47,597 nucleotides of DNA, taken from NCBI GenBank assembly GCA_947589125.1, contig CANPZZ010000003.1, positions 1 to 47,597 on the forward strand, in the 5' to 3' direction. Positions 15,940-24,600 of this stretch are shown piece after piece (within the stretch, counting starts at the first letter, position 1; the number at the start of each line of letters is the position of its first letter). Both the position numbers and the translations under genes were made by a program. The notes under the pieces were generated by a model. It made no database searches, was not told the DNA's origin, and worked only from the letters and a program-made list of their open reading frames with translations. The stretch is from an uncultured Lachnospiraceae bacterium. GTDB lineage: Bacteria; Bacillota; Clostridia; Lachnospirales; Lachnospiraceae.

Positions 15940-18900
15940 CTATAAGACATTGGACGTGTTCTTGGGCTTCGGTTTCGGCTGGCCGGCAGTCTTCGCGTTT
16001 TGGGTTCCGGAAACAGGCTGGCCTTTCTGCTGCTTCGGGACATCAATGCTTTCCTGCTGTTCCAGTTCCCTGAATGTCGTTTTATATCCTATAGCCTTCC
16101 TCCACCCTGACGATACAGCCGCCTCCGCGAGCCATCTTCCGATCTCTGTCGGATCATTATTCGTTGTCCTGCATACATCCTCAATGCCGCTGCGCATCGT
16201 GCGATTCAAACCTAACTCATCATAGAACGCCTGACGTCCTTTGGGAGTCATAATCCGCATATCCAAGGCAAACATCTGTGCCAACTCGCTCTTCTTAGGC
16301 GTCGTCGTTTGCCTCCCTTTCATTCTTATCCTTTCCGCAACCGCCTGCCGCAGAAGATTCTGTGTATCCTCTGACAGAACCGACGGTTTCGGCTGCGGCG
16401 GCTGTCCCTGAACACGCCGCGGTGCAGGTTGCTGTGTCGTCCGCTGCTGCTGAACTGGCTGGGGTGCTGGCTGCTGCGGTGGCTGGGGTGCTGGCTGCTG
16501 TTGCACCGGCTGCGGCGCTGGTTGCGGTTGTACCGGCTGGGGTGCCGGCTGCGGTGCCCGTTGCTGCTGCGTCGGCTGCGGCGCTGGTTGGGGTGCTGGC
16601 TGCGGTTGTATCGGCTGGGGGGCTGGCTGCGGTGTTGGCTGGGCCGTCGGCTGCGGTGCCGGCTGTCCAGCTATTGGCTGTCCCGGCTGTCCTGTCGTCG
16701 GCTGGGCCGCTGTCGGCTGGGCTGGCTGTTCCGCTGCTGGCTGGGCCGGCTGTTCCGTTGCTGGCTGGGCAAGCTGATCTGCTGCTGGCTGGACCGGCTG
16801 TTCCGCTGCTGGCTGGGCAAGCTGATCTGCTGCTGGCTGGGCTGGCTGTTCCGCTGCTGGCTGAGCCTGCCGATCTGCTGCTGGCTGGGCTGGCTGTTCC
16901 GCCGTTGGCTGGGCCGGCTGATCTGTTGTCGGCTGGGCTGGCTGTTCCGCCGTTGGCTGGGCCGGCGGCTCCGGCTCGGGCGTCTGCGAATTTTGCTGTG
17001 CTGCCTGCTGCTCTGCCTGCGCCCTGGCCTGCCGCGCAGCGGCGATCGCCATCTTTCTGTGGTCCTCGTCCAGATATTCCATCGCGGCGCGCTCCTGCTC
17101 GTTCATCCCCAGTTCGTCATAGATCAGGGTTCTTCTCTGCTGCGCGAGCGCTTCCTCGAAGTCTCTGCCTTCAAGCACTGACAGATCATTCTCCCTTGTG
17201 ATCGGCTGGCCGAGAGCCGCCTGTCTTTCAAGTTTGGCGATCCGTCTTATCCATTCGTCCTCCGACAGCTTGTTCAGTTCTTCCTGCAGATCTTCGGGCA
17301 GATCTAAAACCTTATGCACTTCGGATTTTATTTCTTTAATATGATCGTCCCATATTTTTTCCAGTCCGTCGTCTTCTTTATCGGAAGTATTCTCCGGCCC
17401 GTTATTCTCTTCGGCAGAATCATTCACTGGTCCGCCTCTCTCTTCAGCGGAAGCCTCTTCCAGCCCGCTGTTCTCTCCGAGAATATCTTCTAGCAGTTCA
17501 TCTCCTTCTGTGACATCGCCTATCTCGATTTTTCTTAACGATCTATAGGTATCAAGATAGGTATCAGGCTCGTCAAGCTCTGCTCCCAACGCCATCAGGC
17601 TGTCTTGTATCCTCCTCAGGATACGCTGGTAACGGTCTCGCTCATTCGTATCCAGGTTCCTCGCAATGTCACGCTCCGCGCTGCTTAATCCCACCTGATC
17701 ATAGAGTTCCGTCTGCGTCTGTTCATTATAAGCCCTGCTCCGTTCCACAAGCGCCTGGAGGTACGCTTCCTCCCCCCGAATCTTCGACAGATCGTTCTCC
17801 GGCGTGATCCTCTCTTCGCCAAATGACTGATACTGCGTCAATATCCTCGGCAGCCGCGTCTCCCACTCCTGCTGGGGAGCGGTCAGCAGTTCAGCATATA
17901 ATTCCGGTGCCAGTTCTACCTCTCTCAGCCGATTCCATCTGGCAGCCTGTTCCGGTGTCAGTCTGCTTCCTATCACCCGCTCTATTTCTTCCTGATGAGT
18001 TTCTTCCTGGATAGTCTCTTCTGTGCGGGCCGGTTCCGGCTGAACCGGCGCGGTGGTCCTGACCCTCTGATACGCTTCCATGCGGCCTTCGCGTTCCATC
18101 CGCTCCAGGTTTTCGCGCCTGCGCTCCAGATAAGCGGCCCTTACTGCCGGTTCCTGCTCCTCCAGCACGCTGCGCTGCATGTCTCCCAGCCCCAGTTCAT
18201 CATAAATCGCCTGACGCCCTTCCGGAGTCTGAAGACGGGGATCGGCATCATCCTGCCCGGGCTGGTTCTGCTCTGTCTGAGGTGCATTCTGCGGCTGCGG
18301 CGCCTGCCGGACCACTGTCTGCTGCTGCGGTGCGGGCTGCTGCGCATTCTGCTGCGGCACCTGAGGCTGCACGTTCTGCGTCTGCACGTTCCTTGCCTGT
18401 GCATTCTGCTGCAGACCATTGTTCTGCCCCTGTACCTGCTGCTGCGCATTCTGCTGCGGGCCGTTGTTCTGCCCCTGTACCTGCTGCTGCGCATTCTGCT
18501 GCGGCCCATTATTCTCCGCCTGCCGCGGACCATTCTGTCCTCGCTGCTGCGGATCCTGCGGCCCATTATTCTGCACCTGCGGCTGCCCATCCTCCGCCTG
18601 CGGCCCCTGCTGCTGCGGATTCTGCTCCCGCTGAATCTCCTCTTCCTGCTGTCTCCGCACCGCCTCGGTCCGTTCCTGCTCCGCGGCCGCCTGCCGTGCA
18701 AGCTGCTGCTGATACTGACCATTCAGCACATTCCGCGGCAGCCTGGCGGCCGTCGCCGCGATAAATTCCGGCGAAACCGCGCCCATTGTCTCCACGGGCC
18801 TGCCGTTAAACAACGCCGCCATATCCGCCGGCGAATCGCCGGCCGCATTCAGGACCTGGCCGACCAGCTCCGCGGCCCTGTCAGGAAGCTCGTTGATCTG

Positions 18901-20277
18901 CATATCGCCAAATACATGAAGCCGGTCGCCAAAAAGCATGAAATTCCCGCCCTGCTTCAGCAAATCCCGGTTCTCCGCCGTTACGTTCAGGCTTCCGCCG
19001 TCCGGCTGTCCCACGAAGCTGTCCTGATCAAATACGCGCATCGCGCTCCACGCCTGCTGGCAATAGCCGTAGACAGCCTGCAGCTGGGCCAGGCTCTGGA
19101 CAATATCCGCGTTCTCCGGCAGCCTCCTGGCAACCATGGCCGCAAACTCCGGATCCGGGTTCTCCCCGCCGCCCATTAAATTATAAAGCGTGGACGCCGT
19201 TCTGGACATCCGCACGATCCGGGTTCCGTTGGCCCGGATGCTCTCCGGATCCGCCACGTCCAGCTGCGGCACCTTTCCTTCAGAAAATCTTGTATAGATC
19301 CTCGCGACCGCTGCTGCCGCCGCGTCCTTCTCTGCATCTGTGACGGCAGGCTGCGCCGCCTGATCCCCGGCCTGGGCCTCGGCCGCCGGGGCCTCCGTCA
19401 GCTTAAATACCTGCGCGAACCGCTGCCCGATCTCCCGCCTCTGCTCCTCCGCCGCACCCTGCAGCTGCTCCGCGGTCATCTCCGCCGACTCGTAAGCCTG
19501 CAGCATATCCAGAACCGTATTCGGATCATTAAACCCCGGAAGTCCCAGGGCGCTTCTCATCTCCGGCCGGTAATCCGGAATATAGCGGCGTATCCTCTCC
19601 GCCGCCGCTTCCGCCGTCGGAATCCGAAGTCCTTCCACACTTCTTGCGGCTTCCTGAAGCGCCGTCCGCTTCTCCTGCGTGGCAAATGCCTCCCGCACTT
19701 TTTCCTTCCTGGCGGGCTCCACCGCGCAGACCTCCCGAATGCGGCTTTCCACAGCCCGCGCCTCCTGCGCCGCCTGGAACGCATTTTCGTTATAGATTCT
19801 GAGCGATGTCTGGGCTTTCTGGTAGTCCTCCATCTGCCTCTGATAGGCTTTCCTCTCTTCCTTGTAGAAGCCGAAAATTCCCATGACCTGCTTCCACAAT
19901 GACAGGCTTTCAGGCCGTCCCACCCCGATGGGAGACGGCGGCTGCAGGGAAGTAACCAGCGGATCCCCTGGATTCTTTCCCAGAAGCAGGACCTGCATCA
20001 CCTGATCCGGTTCACTGTTCCAGTAACTCTTCGCGATATCGCCGTTGGTGATATTGTCCATCACATGATGGACCGCCGCCTGATAATTATTATCCGTGAT
20101 CTCGCCGATCTCGTACCGTTCCGCATAGGACTGCCCGTCAATGCGGAGTCTTTCTATCGCTTCCCGCACATTGGCGCCTGTAAATGTAAAATGACCGTCC
20201 GAATCTCCAAACAACTGCGCGAACCGCTGGTTCTCCTGCGCTGCCGATCCCCGCCCGATCTCTCTGTTCTCTGCCAT
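15940..20277 (-). CDS. 1445-aa Pro/Gln-rich repeat protein, candidate secretion substrate
   Basis: I do not recognise the family. There is no signal peptide or membrane helix, so export would need a dedicated system. Residues 1 to about 540 are helical and charged. About 546-680 is Gln/Asn-rich with 15-residue repeats of QVQGQNNGPQQNAQQ type. About 1097-1300 is a Pro/Ala/Gln tract with 8-residue AEQPAQPA units. Between and after these are four units around Y-D-E-L-G-L/M followed by ER- or R-rich helices (near residues 687, 862, 1054 and 1350); units 2 and 3 also share ITxENDLS upstream, indicating a roughly 100-residue domain repeat. GAGAGG lies 7 nt before the ATG. It is the last gene of the locus. 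Confidence 0.8.
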   Translation of the reverse strand: MAENREIGRGSAAQENQRFAQLFGDSDGHFTFTGANVREAIERLRIDGQSYAERYEIGEITDNNYQAAVHHVMDNITNGDIAKSYWNSEPDQVMQVLLLGKNPGDPLVTSLQPPSPIGVGRPESLSLWKQVMGIFGFYKEERKAYQRQMEDYQKAQTSLRIYNENAFQAAQEARAVESRIREVCAVEPARKEKVREAFATQEKRTALQEAARSVEGLRIPTAEAAAERIRRYIPDYRPEMRSALGLPGFNDPNTVLDMLQAYESAEMTAEQLQGAAEEQRREIGQRFAQVFKLTEAPAAEAQAGDQAAQPAVTDAEKDAAAAAVARIYTRFSEGKVPQLDVADPESIRANGTRIVRMSRTASTLYNLMGGGENPDPEFAAMVARRLPENADIVQSLAQLQAVYGYCQQAWSAMRVFDQDSFVGQPDGGSLNVTAENRDLLKQGGNFMLFGDRLHVFGDMQINELPDRAAELVGQVLNAAGDSPADMAALFNGRPVETMGAVSPEFIAATAARLPRNVLNGQYQQQLARQAAAEQERTEAVRRQQEEEIQREQNPQQQGPQAEDGQPQVQNNGPQDPQQRGQNGPRQAENNGPQQNAQQQVQGQNNGPQQNAQQQVQGQNNGLQQNAQARNVQTQNVQPQVPQQNAQQPAPQQQTVVRQAPQPQNAPQTEQNQPGQDDADPRLQTPEGRQAIYDELGLGDMQRSVLEEQEPAVRAAYLERRRENLERMEREGRMEAYQRVRTTAPVQPEPARTEETIQEETHQEEIERVIGSRLTPEQAARWNRLREVELAPELYAELLTAPQQEWETRLPRILTQYQSFGEERITPENDLSKIRGEEAYLQALVERSRAYNEQTQTELYDQVGLSSAERDIARNLDTNERDRYQRILRRIQDSLMALGAELDEPDTYLDTYRSLRKIEIGDVTEGDELLEDILGENSGLEEASAEERGGPVNDSAEENNGPENTSDKEDDGLEKIWDDHIKEIKSEVHKVLDLPEDLQEELNKLSEDEWIRRIAKLERQAALGQPITRENDLSVLEGRDFEEALAQQRRTLIYDELGMNEQERAAMEYLDEDHRKMAIAAARQARAQAEQQAAQQNSQTPEPEPPAQPTAEQPAQPTTDQPAQPTAEQPAQPAADRQAQPAAEQPAQPAADQLAQPAAEQPVQPAADQLAQPATEQPAQPAAEQPAQPTAAQPTTGQPGQPIAGQPAPQPTAQPTPQPAPQPIQPQPAPQPAPQPTQQQRAPQPAPQPVQPQPAPQPVQQQPAPQPPQQPAPQPVQQQRTTQQPAPRRVQGQPPQPKPSVLSEDTQNLLRQAVAERIRMKGRQTTTPKKSELAQMFALDMRIMTPKGRQAFYDELGLNRTMRSGIEDVCRTTNNDPTEIGRWLAEAAVSSGWRKAIGYKTTFRELEQQESIDVPKQQKGQPVSGTQNAKTAGQPKPKPKNTSNVL
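16720..16970 (-). repeat. In-frame 24-bp repeats coding the Pro/Ala/Gln tract
   Basis: Within the 1445-aa gene, units coding for alternating AEQPAQPA and ADQLAQPA octapeptides follow one another about ten times with small changes. The reading frame is kept throughout, so the repeats are part of the protein and are likely to vary in number between strains. Confidence 0.8.
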
Positions 20278-20400
20278 GTCCTTACCTCTCGCCGAACTTT
20301 TCTCATTGATACCGCTTCATTTTCCCACGCCGATACCTGGCCGCAGTGATATTCCCCTATTTCCTGCCTCTGCGCCGGCGCCGGAACCGCCCTGACACAA

Positions 20401-20568
20401 ACCTTCCCGCCAGTATCCGCTCCGGAACCGCCTGGCGCAAGCCTTCCCGCCAGTATCCGCTCCAAAACTGCCTGACACAAGCCTTCCCGCCAGTATCCGC
20501 TCCGGAACTGCCTGGCGCAAGCCTTCCCGCCAGTATCCGCTCCGGAACTGCCTGGCGCAAGCCTTCCC
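20401..20568. repeat. 40-bp tandem repeat array, four copies plus a partial one
   Basis: GCCTTCCCGCCAGTATCCGC recurs at 20441, 20481 and 20521, with a first copy at 20401 beginning ACCTTCCCGC and a partial fifth at 20561. The 40-bp period would break any reading frame, so the array is non-coding. On the minus strand most units carry CGCCAG...CTGGCG, able to form a 6-bp hairpin. It fills most of the 293 bp between the 1445-aa gene start and the stop of the gene before it. Confidence 0.9.
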
Positions 20569-20570
20569 AA

Positions 20571-21341
20571 TCAGTACACCAGTCCCGGATTCGCCTTGAT
20601 ATAATAGAGTCCCTCTCCGTTGGCCGCCTCATACTTCACCAGGGCATCGCCGACCGCTACCCACTGGTCTCTTTCAAGTCCGTAGGCGTTCGTGGACACC
20701 CAGCTGGAATAGAGGGCGTCGGCCAGCTTCGGGCCGGTTCGGCTGACCCTGGAAAGCAGCCCGATCAGCACCTGATAATCGTACCAGGCCGCGTTGACCG
20801 TCGTCGTTCTCGTTATCTTACTGCTGATTCTGGTCGTCGTGGAGGACGCCTTCGTTGTATTCAGAGGGCATTTCAGACTGACCACATAGCTCTCGCCGTC
20901 CTGGGCTTTATAGAAGCTCAGGAGTTCCCGGCTGGTATTATTGTAAATGGCATACAACCCCACTTCCTGCTCTGAAAGCTCGATTCCTCTCACACCGTCC
21001 AGATCATCCAGTATCTCAGACATCATATAGGTCATGTCCCGTTCCCAGTTCAGGAAGCTGCCGGCCCGAGCGGGAGTCAGGAATGTATTGGTATTCTTAA
21101 GCGTCATCCCCAGGAAATCATATTCCGCCTTCCATATACCGGTACCGTCAATAAAATACCCGTCGGGCGTAAATCCATCCGCAATATAGGAACCGTCCTC
21201 CCTCTGGTATTTCCAGTCTCCGTTCTTCTGCTCGATCCAGCCTGCGGCCCGCGCCTCCGACACCGGCACAAGCGCGAGCAGAGCGGCCATTCCCAATGCC
21301 GTCATCCGCTTCCCCATGTGCTTCCTTCCCGTCATCTTCAT
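20571..21341 (-). CDS. Secreted protein with cell-wall-binding-like repeat
   Basis: The 256-aa protein has a signal peptide (ALLALVPVSEARA, cleavage near residue 33) followed directly by WIEQKNGDWKYQREDGSYI and a second shorter Gly/Tyr/Trp unit, resembling choline-binding/cell-wall-binding repeats. The rest (about 75-256) is unrecognised. The ATG has AAGGAGG 8 nt upstream; the open frame continues upstream through a repeat array but that part is not translated. It lies between the giant lipoprotein and the 1445-aa gene and may help anchor or open the wall for the secretion machine (inference). Confidence 0.7.
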   Translation of the reverse strand: MKMTGRKHMGKRMTALGMAALLALVPVSEARAAGWIEQKNGDWKYQREDGSYIADGFTPDGYFIDGTGIWKAEYDFLGMTLKNTNTFLTPARAGSFLNWERDMTYMMSEILDDLDGVRGIELSEQEVGLYAIYNNTSRELLSFYKAQDGESYVVSLKCPLNTTKASSTTTRISSKITRTTTVNAAWYDYQVLIGLLSRVSRTGPKLADALYSSWVSTNAYGLERDQWVAVGDALVKYEAANGEGLYYIKANPGLVY

Positions 21342-21460
21342 GATCTGATTCCTCCTTGAACTTAACTGTTTATACTCTCCCGTACCCATTCTTACGGGCG
21401 CTGCGTTCTCCTGCCTGTCCGCCCCGCATCCGGCGGCCCGGCCGCCTCTGCATACGCTCA

Positions 21461-21640
21461 TTCCAAACGATTCTTCCGTGAACTGTTCCGCGGTGTCCGC
21501 CCCCGCACGACGCCGCTCCTGCGGAATGTCATTCCGACGATTCTTCCATGAACTGTTCCGCGGTGTCCGTCCCCGCACGACGCCGCTCCTGCGGAATGTC
21601 ATTCCGACGATTCTTCCGTGAACAGTTCCGCGGTGTTTGG
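21461..21640. repeat. 70-bp tandem repeat made from the 3' end of the lipoprotein gene
   Basis: AACTGTTCCGCGGTGT recurs at 21481 and 21551, and as AACAGTTCCGCGGTGT at 21621: a 70-bp period. The copy at 21590-21640 is the true gene end (coding TAELFTEESSE then stop). The next copy would code TAEQFMEESSE plus stop and the third TAEQFTEES before diverging. So the last 12 codons plus about 35 bp of the neighbouring sequence were duplicated twice into the intergenic region. Confidence 0.85.
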
Positions 21641-24600
21641 ATCCCACACGATGCCGCTGCCGCAGACCGCCACGATATCCTTCATCTCCGACTCCCAGTC
21701 GGTTCCTTCCAGAAGCTTTGCCTTCTCAGCGTCGGCGGCCAGCTTCGTGATGATCTCATGGAACCCGGCGCTCTGGGCCGCCTTCACCCGCTCGGTCTCC
21801 TCCTCAAAGTTCTTATCCTGGAATTCGTTATATTCCTTCTGGTAGGGACTGCTCTGGTACTCCGCCGTTTTTAGCTTATATTCCACGATCAGAAGCTCCA
21901 GATCCACCACGCGGTCGATCTCGCTAAGCCGGTCCCTGAGTTCCGCTTCCTGCTCTTCGCTCATGATGGAAACGTCGATCTGCGCCAGCCTGCAGAACTG
22001 CCCGAAGCTGCGCTCCTGCTGATTCACCGCGTTATCCGGGCTGATGGCATTGAGAAGCTCCTTCATATAGTCTTCCCAACTGACGCGGACCTCGCCGTAT
22101 TTCCGATCCTGATCGTCCTCATAGGCCTTCTGGGCGTCTGAAAGCACCGCCCGATAGAAATCCGTATTCTCCAGATAATCCAGTCCGTCGTCGGAAAGCC
22201 GGTCGCTGACCAGACCTACGTCCTTGGCCGTCACAAATTCATCGTCATAAGTATCCGCCTGCGAGTTCTGCAGCTTATTCTGCGCTTTCTCGGCTTCCTG
22301 CATCTGCCGGCGGTACTCCCTGTATTCCGCCTGGTTCGACGCCATTCCCCTGATCGCGTCCTCGGAGAGCTTAAGCGTCACCAGAGTATGCTCTAAGGTA
22401 CTGGTATAATTCGCGTGGATCAGCGCGCCCTCCTGCTCCCGCAGTTCCACTTCCTTGGGCATCCCGGTCGCGGAATCCAGAAGGCCGGATACATTTCCAA
22501 GGCCGCACAGGGCATAGAACTCCTTCAGTTTCTCCCTCTGGGTCAGCAGCTTCTGCCGAAGCTCCGTCGTAAAATCCAGAATCCGCTGGGTGTAGCCGAA
22601 GCCAACGCTGCTTACGATCTTATAGAGTTCCTGCTGCATGGACAGTTCGGTGCCAAAGAACAGCCGCCTGGCCTGTTCATTGGCCTCTTTCTCCGCATCG
22701 TTGGCCGCTTCATTGATATAAGGCTCCGACGTCTGGCCGTCCGCCGTCTGACCGGCTTCGATCCGGTGGGTCCGGTTCAGATAATTGTACGCCAGGGTCG
22801 TCAGATAGGCCTGCATGGCCATATTCTCATGTTCCCGGTTCTCCGCCACCAGATCCATGTCGTAGCACTTGGCCCTGACGATATCCATCGGCTGATAATA
22901 ATATTCCGTCGTGTCGAAACCGACGAGCATAAAACGCTCCGAACTGCCCTTCTGATAGGAGATCGCGGAATAAAAGGCGCCTGAGCGGAGGCTGACCGCC
23001 TGATGGCTCTTAAGGTTCACCATGAACAGCCCCTCGTTGATCGAGGACACCACGATCTCCCGGTCGTTAAGCAGCGACAGGTTGCTGACAGAGAGCGCGT
23101 CCATGCCGGCGCCGGTATTTAACTTCTCCCGGATCACCTGGTTCTGCTCCTCGCTCACCCCATCGATGACGGCGGAATTCTGATTATCAAACTCCGCCTG
23201 GGAAATGGTATTCAGGCCGTAGTTGGTCGTCCTGGTCGCGAATTCCTCGCTGCTTATAAAGAACCGTTCGCTGGCCACATCGCTCCAGTCGTAGACAAAT
23301 ACGCTGGCCGACCCGCCTGACAGATTCCGCCCCACATACCCGGACAGGAAGCCCCAAAGTATTCCCCCTCCATTCAGATTTCTCCTCCCACTGTTATCTT
23401 TCTCCTGCGCCCCGCCGCTTCCGGCCCGCCGGTAGAGCTGCACCCCTTCGTCGGTGATCAGGGTCAGAAGCTCCGTCTCACGGCCGGAACCGTCCTTATG
23501 ATAGAGGATACCTGCGTCGCTGGCATGTCCCTTGATACCGCTGTCATGAAAGACATCCATTCCGGCGATAGAAATGCTGATCCTGCTTGTGGGATCCGTT
23601 TCTTCTTCCTCTGAATCGATATTGGAAACAGAGGCAGAGTAGGGATCGGGATCGGATCCGGAATCGACAGCCGGTTCATCCGCAGCCTCGTCCTCGTAGA
23701 AAACCACTCCCATCTCCCCGGTAGGCGCGGTCATCGCCGCCGATTCCATCTCCATCATCATAGACAGCTTCGTCCCGGCCGGAAAGAGGAACTGGTACTT
23801 AAGCGGCAGCGGATCGAGGGTCTGCGTATAGGTCGTCGTCGTCTTCTTCACATCATAGATCACATTGCCGGACTCATCCTTCATCTCGTTGCCGTTTGCG
23901 TCCGTCCTGGCGGCCTTTTCCTCTGTCTCCTGCTTAAAGGTCCTGGTCAGCTTCTCCGTCCACTCCACCGGCTGCATGCTGTACTGTATCGTTTTCGCAT
24001 TCTCGTCCCGCCCTTCGATACGGATCGGTATATACTGGAGCATCGTGTCCGAGTCCGCGGTCCCGCTGTTTAACGCGATCTCCCGGCAGGCCAGGATCGC
24101 CTCCAGATTATCGTTGTTTTTGTTGTACCCCTCCGCACCCGGAGTCTTCACCTCATAGGGTAGGGGACTCGCATTGATTCCGTCAGCCGCGTTCCAGCTC
24201 CCCGGAGTCATCCAGGGAATGACCAGATGCGAATCGGAATTCGGACTGCAGAGCTTCTCTACCGATGATTCCGAATATCTCTTACGGAGCCAGGGCCGCT
24301 TCGTATTCGCGTCTCCCATGGCCGCGAGCGCCAGCCCGTTCAGCGCCGCCGGATATATCAGCTCAGAGTCAAATTCATGAAAGAAGTTCTGCATACTGTC
24401 ACGGTCACTCTTATTTCTGTATTTTGACCGCATGACAGCGTCTACCGTCTGCCCGAAGACATCGTTGGTACGCATGGGATCGTCGGACCAGTATGTGCTG
24501 CAGTTGCAGAACAGTTCCCTGAGGCATACAGAAATCGGAGTCATTCGAGTCGTTCCGTCGTCTAAAGTCAGCAGAGAAGCATAACCGGCGTCTATACTCC

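Noticed and set aside
15663-16046. Minus-strand frame of 127 codons with 13-residue repeats overlapping the end of the 1445-aa gene
   Set aside because: It is created by the 39-bp array, has no ribosome site, and overlaps a real gene in another frame.
16362-19179. Long plus-strand open frames (279 and 394 codons) opposite the 1445-aa gene
   Set aside because: They are antisense shadows of GC-rich Pro/Gln repeat coding; composition is Leu/Arg/Ala-biased with no ribosome sites.
21342-21647. N-terminal extension of the wall-binding-like protein through the 70-bp repeats
   Set aside because: The extension lacks a ribosome site and a signal peptide at its start; the ATG at 21341 has AAGGAGG and is followed by a proper signal peptide.
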